A stretch of DNA of 15,111 nt from Ochromonadaceae sp. CCMP2298 (lineage: Eukaryota; Sar; Synurophyceae; Ochromonadales; Ochromonadaceae): NCBI GenBank assembly GCA_026770595.1, contig MU634150.1, positions 1 through 15,111 on the forward strand. The letters are read 5' to 3'. This document shows, in pieces, positions 14,270-15,111 of this stretch (position 1 is the stretch's first letter; every line of letters begins with the position of its first letter). The notes beneath the pieces were generated by a model. The model did no database searches. It had not been told where the DNA came from and saw only the letters and a program-made list of their open reading frames with translations. The position numbers and the translations under genes were made by a program.

Positions 14270-14761
14270 GAGAACAGCTTCCAGATCTGCCAGTGACAAG
14301 TAGGGCGGGTGTTCGAAGCAAGCCAGCATCGTCACCACGCAGTCCGGGTCCACGCTGGCATCCATCGCACTGATTCTATCCGCCACGGCGCACTCCAGCA
14401 CGTGCTGCTGCTGCGCTCCCCCGATCAACTCTTCCAGTAAATCAATATCTATTCGCAGGTCCTTCTGCAGCCCAGGGTCTGATCTGCAGGCCTCGAGAGT
14501 GGAAGCAGCGCCCAGCATCGCGTCATTCTGCGCCGCGCGGAGCTCAGTCATGTCAGAGGACAGCTCGGAAAGCCGATCGTACAACTGGAAGGTCGTCCGC
14601 GACGACTTCACATCCATTCCAATGGCCTTCTGCAGCGATTCGTTGGACAAGTAGGTGAGCTGGTTCCGTAGATTCACCATCTCCTGAACACACTTCAGCA
14701 AGCCGACCCTCGATTCCTTGTACTTGCGCAGCCATTGCTGTATCTCAGAGACGGCGTCCAT
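14261..14761 (-). CDS. Unassigned helical protein, probably the N-terminal part of a larger (ankyrin-repeat?) protein
   Basis: A 166-codon frame from ATG 14761 to a TAG at 14263-14261. It is rich in Leu, Glu, Gln, Ser and Lys with heptad-like spacing (residues 1-110), consistent with coiled-coil or helical-bundle structure; no signal peptide or membrane segment. I do not recognise a family. The last ~12 residues (SLADLEAVLGV) have weaker codon bias than an overlapping frame (from 14286) reading IWKLFSEC, which would continue as KDVCYYL if one copy of the 8-bp duplication were absent. The true 3' end is thus doubtful and the gene may continue into the ankyrin-like region to 13971. Confidence 0.5.
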   Translation of the reverse strand: MDAVSEIQQWLRKYKESRVGLLKCVQEMVNLRNQLTYLSNESLQKAIGMDVKSSRTTFQLYDRLSELSSDMTELRAAQNDAMLGAASTLEACRSDPGLQKDLRIDIDLLEELIGGAQQQHVLECAVADRISAMDASVDPDCVVTMLACFEHPPYLSLADLEAVLGV

Positions 14762-15111
14762 TGAAAGTACGAGGAAGGCGACAAGGCGTCAAGGGAATGG
14801 CGAAGGGGGCGACAGGTAGATCACTGATCCTGTCTCTGGTAGAGTCAGGTGGGTCAGATGGGTCTCTCTTCAAGAATTTGGGAAAGAATGTCGTATCTTA
14901 TATGTTACTTGTGAACCGAAGGCGCCAACGACCAGATCTGAGGAGAGTGAGAGAGGCAATATACTGTGTGCGGGGTTTGTGATATTTTCGATTTCATGAA
15001 AAGATGATTTTGGGTGACTCATCTACAGATCACTCAACTTGCAAATATCTCTTCATACATTTTTGTGCAAGCACCTCTTTACTACCACCAACTTCCTCCA
15101 TATTGACTGAT
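14762..15111. other. Right-edge intergenic sequence
   Basis: About 350 bp upstream of the minus-strand gene. A plus-strand frame from 14761 to 14982 has no family similarity and is not supported. The stretch becomes AT-rich toward the edge and contains one TGACTCA (near 15016), the AP-1/Gcn4-type heptamer, of unknown relevance. Confidence 0.4.

Noticed and set aside
14761-14982. 73-codon plus-strand frame at the right edge
   Set aside because: It starts from a non-ATG codon at the boundary of the minus-strand gene and shows no protein-like features or family similarity.

Overview
This is a gene-dense nuclear segment from a unicellular eukaryote, most likely an alga with a secondary (red-derived) plastid. 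Eukaryote-only families (TBP, TIP41, NSE2, UFD1, an EF-hand protein), short GT-AG introns and a nuclear-type tRNA-Thr establish the domain. The plastid inference rests on three proteins that begin with a signal-peptide-like segment although their families are normally soluble: TrmO, a bacterial-type methyltransferase and UFD1. An ER signal on UFD1 is the mark of the symbiont-derived ERAD-like machinery (SELMA). I cannot name the lineage from this sequence; a stramenopile, haptophyte or cryptophyte would all fit.

Layout, left to right: an unassigned open frame at the left edge; TrmO (+); an N-myristoylated calcineurin-B/NCS-like EF-hand protein (-); an AzgA-like purine permease with one intron (+); TBP with one 90-nt intron (-); a signal-peptide-bearing UFD1 (+); the SUMO ligase subunit NSE2 with two introns (+); a G-tract-rich repeat field; a bacterial-type SAM methyltransferase with a plastid-type presequence (-); tRNA-Thr(CGU) (+); an oversized TIP41 with two introns (+); and an unassigned helical protein (-) whose downstream sequence holds degenerate CPW-type ankyrin repeats split between frames.

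The genes do not form one pathway. Possible links are plastid import and translation (UFD1, TrmO, methyltransferase) and phosphatase/TOR signalling (EF-hand protein, TIP41). Neighbouring genes are mostly divergent or convergent with 0.2-0.7 kb between them. Six introns were placed by frame, splice-site and family-continuity evidence: 138, 90, 171, 156, 90 and 155 nt. Three contain a CTAAC-like branch site. Two are exactly 90 nt, phase 0 and free of stops.

The most notable points are the SELMA-type UFD1, a conserved composite element shared by the 3' flanks of TBP and UFD1 (29 of 30 bases identical in its core), the replaced binding-site residues of the permease, and the broken ankyrin region. 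No virus, transposon, CRISPR array or operon was found.
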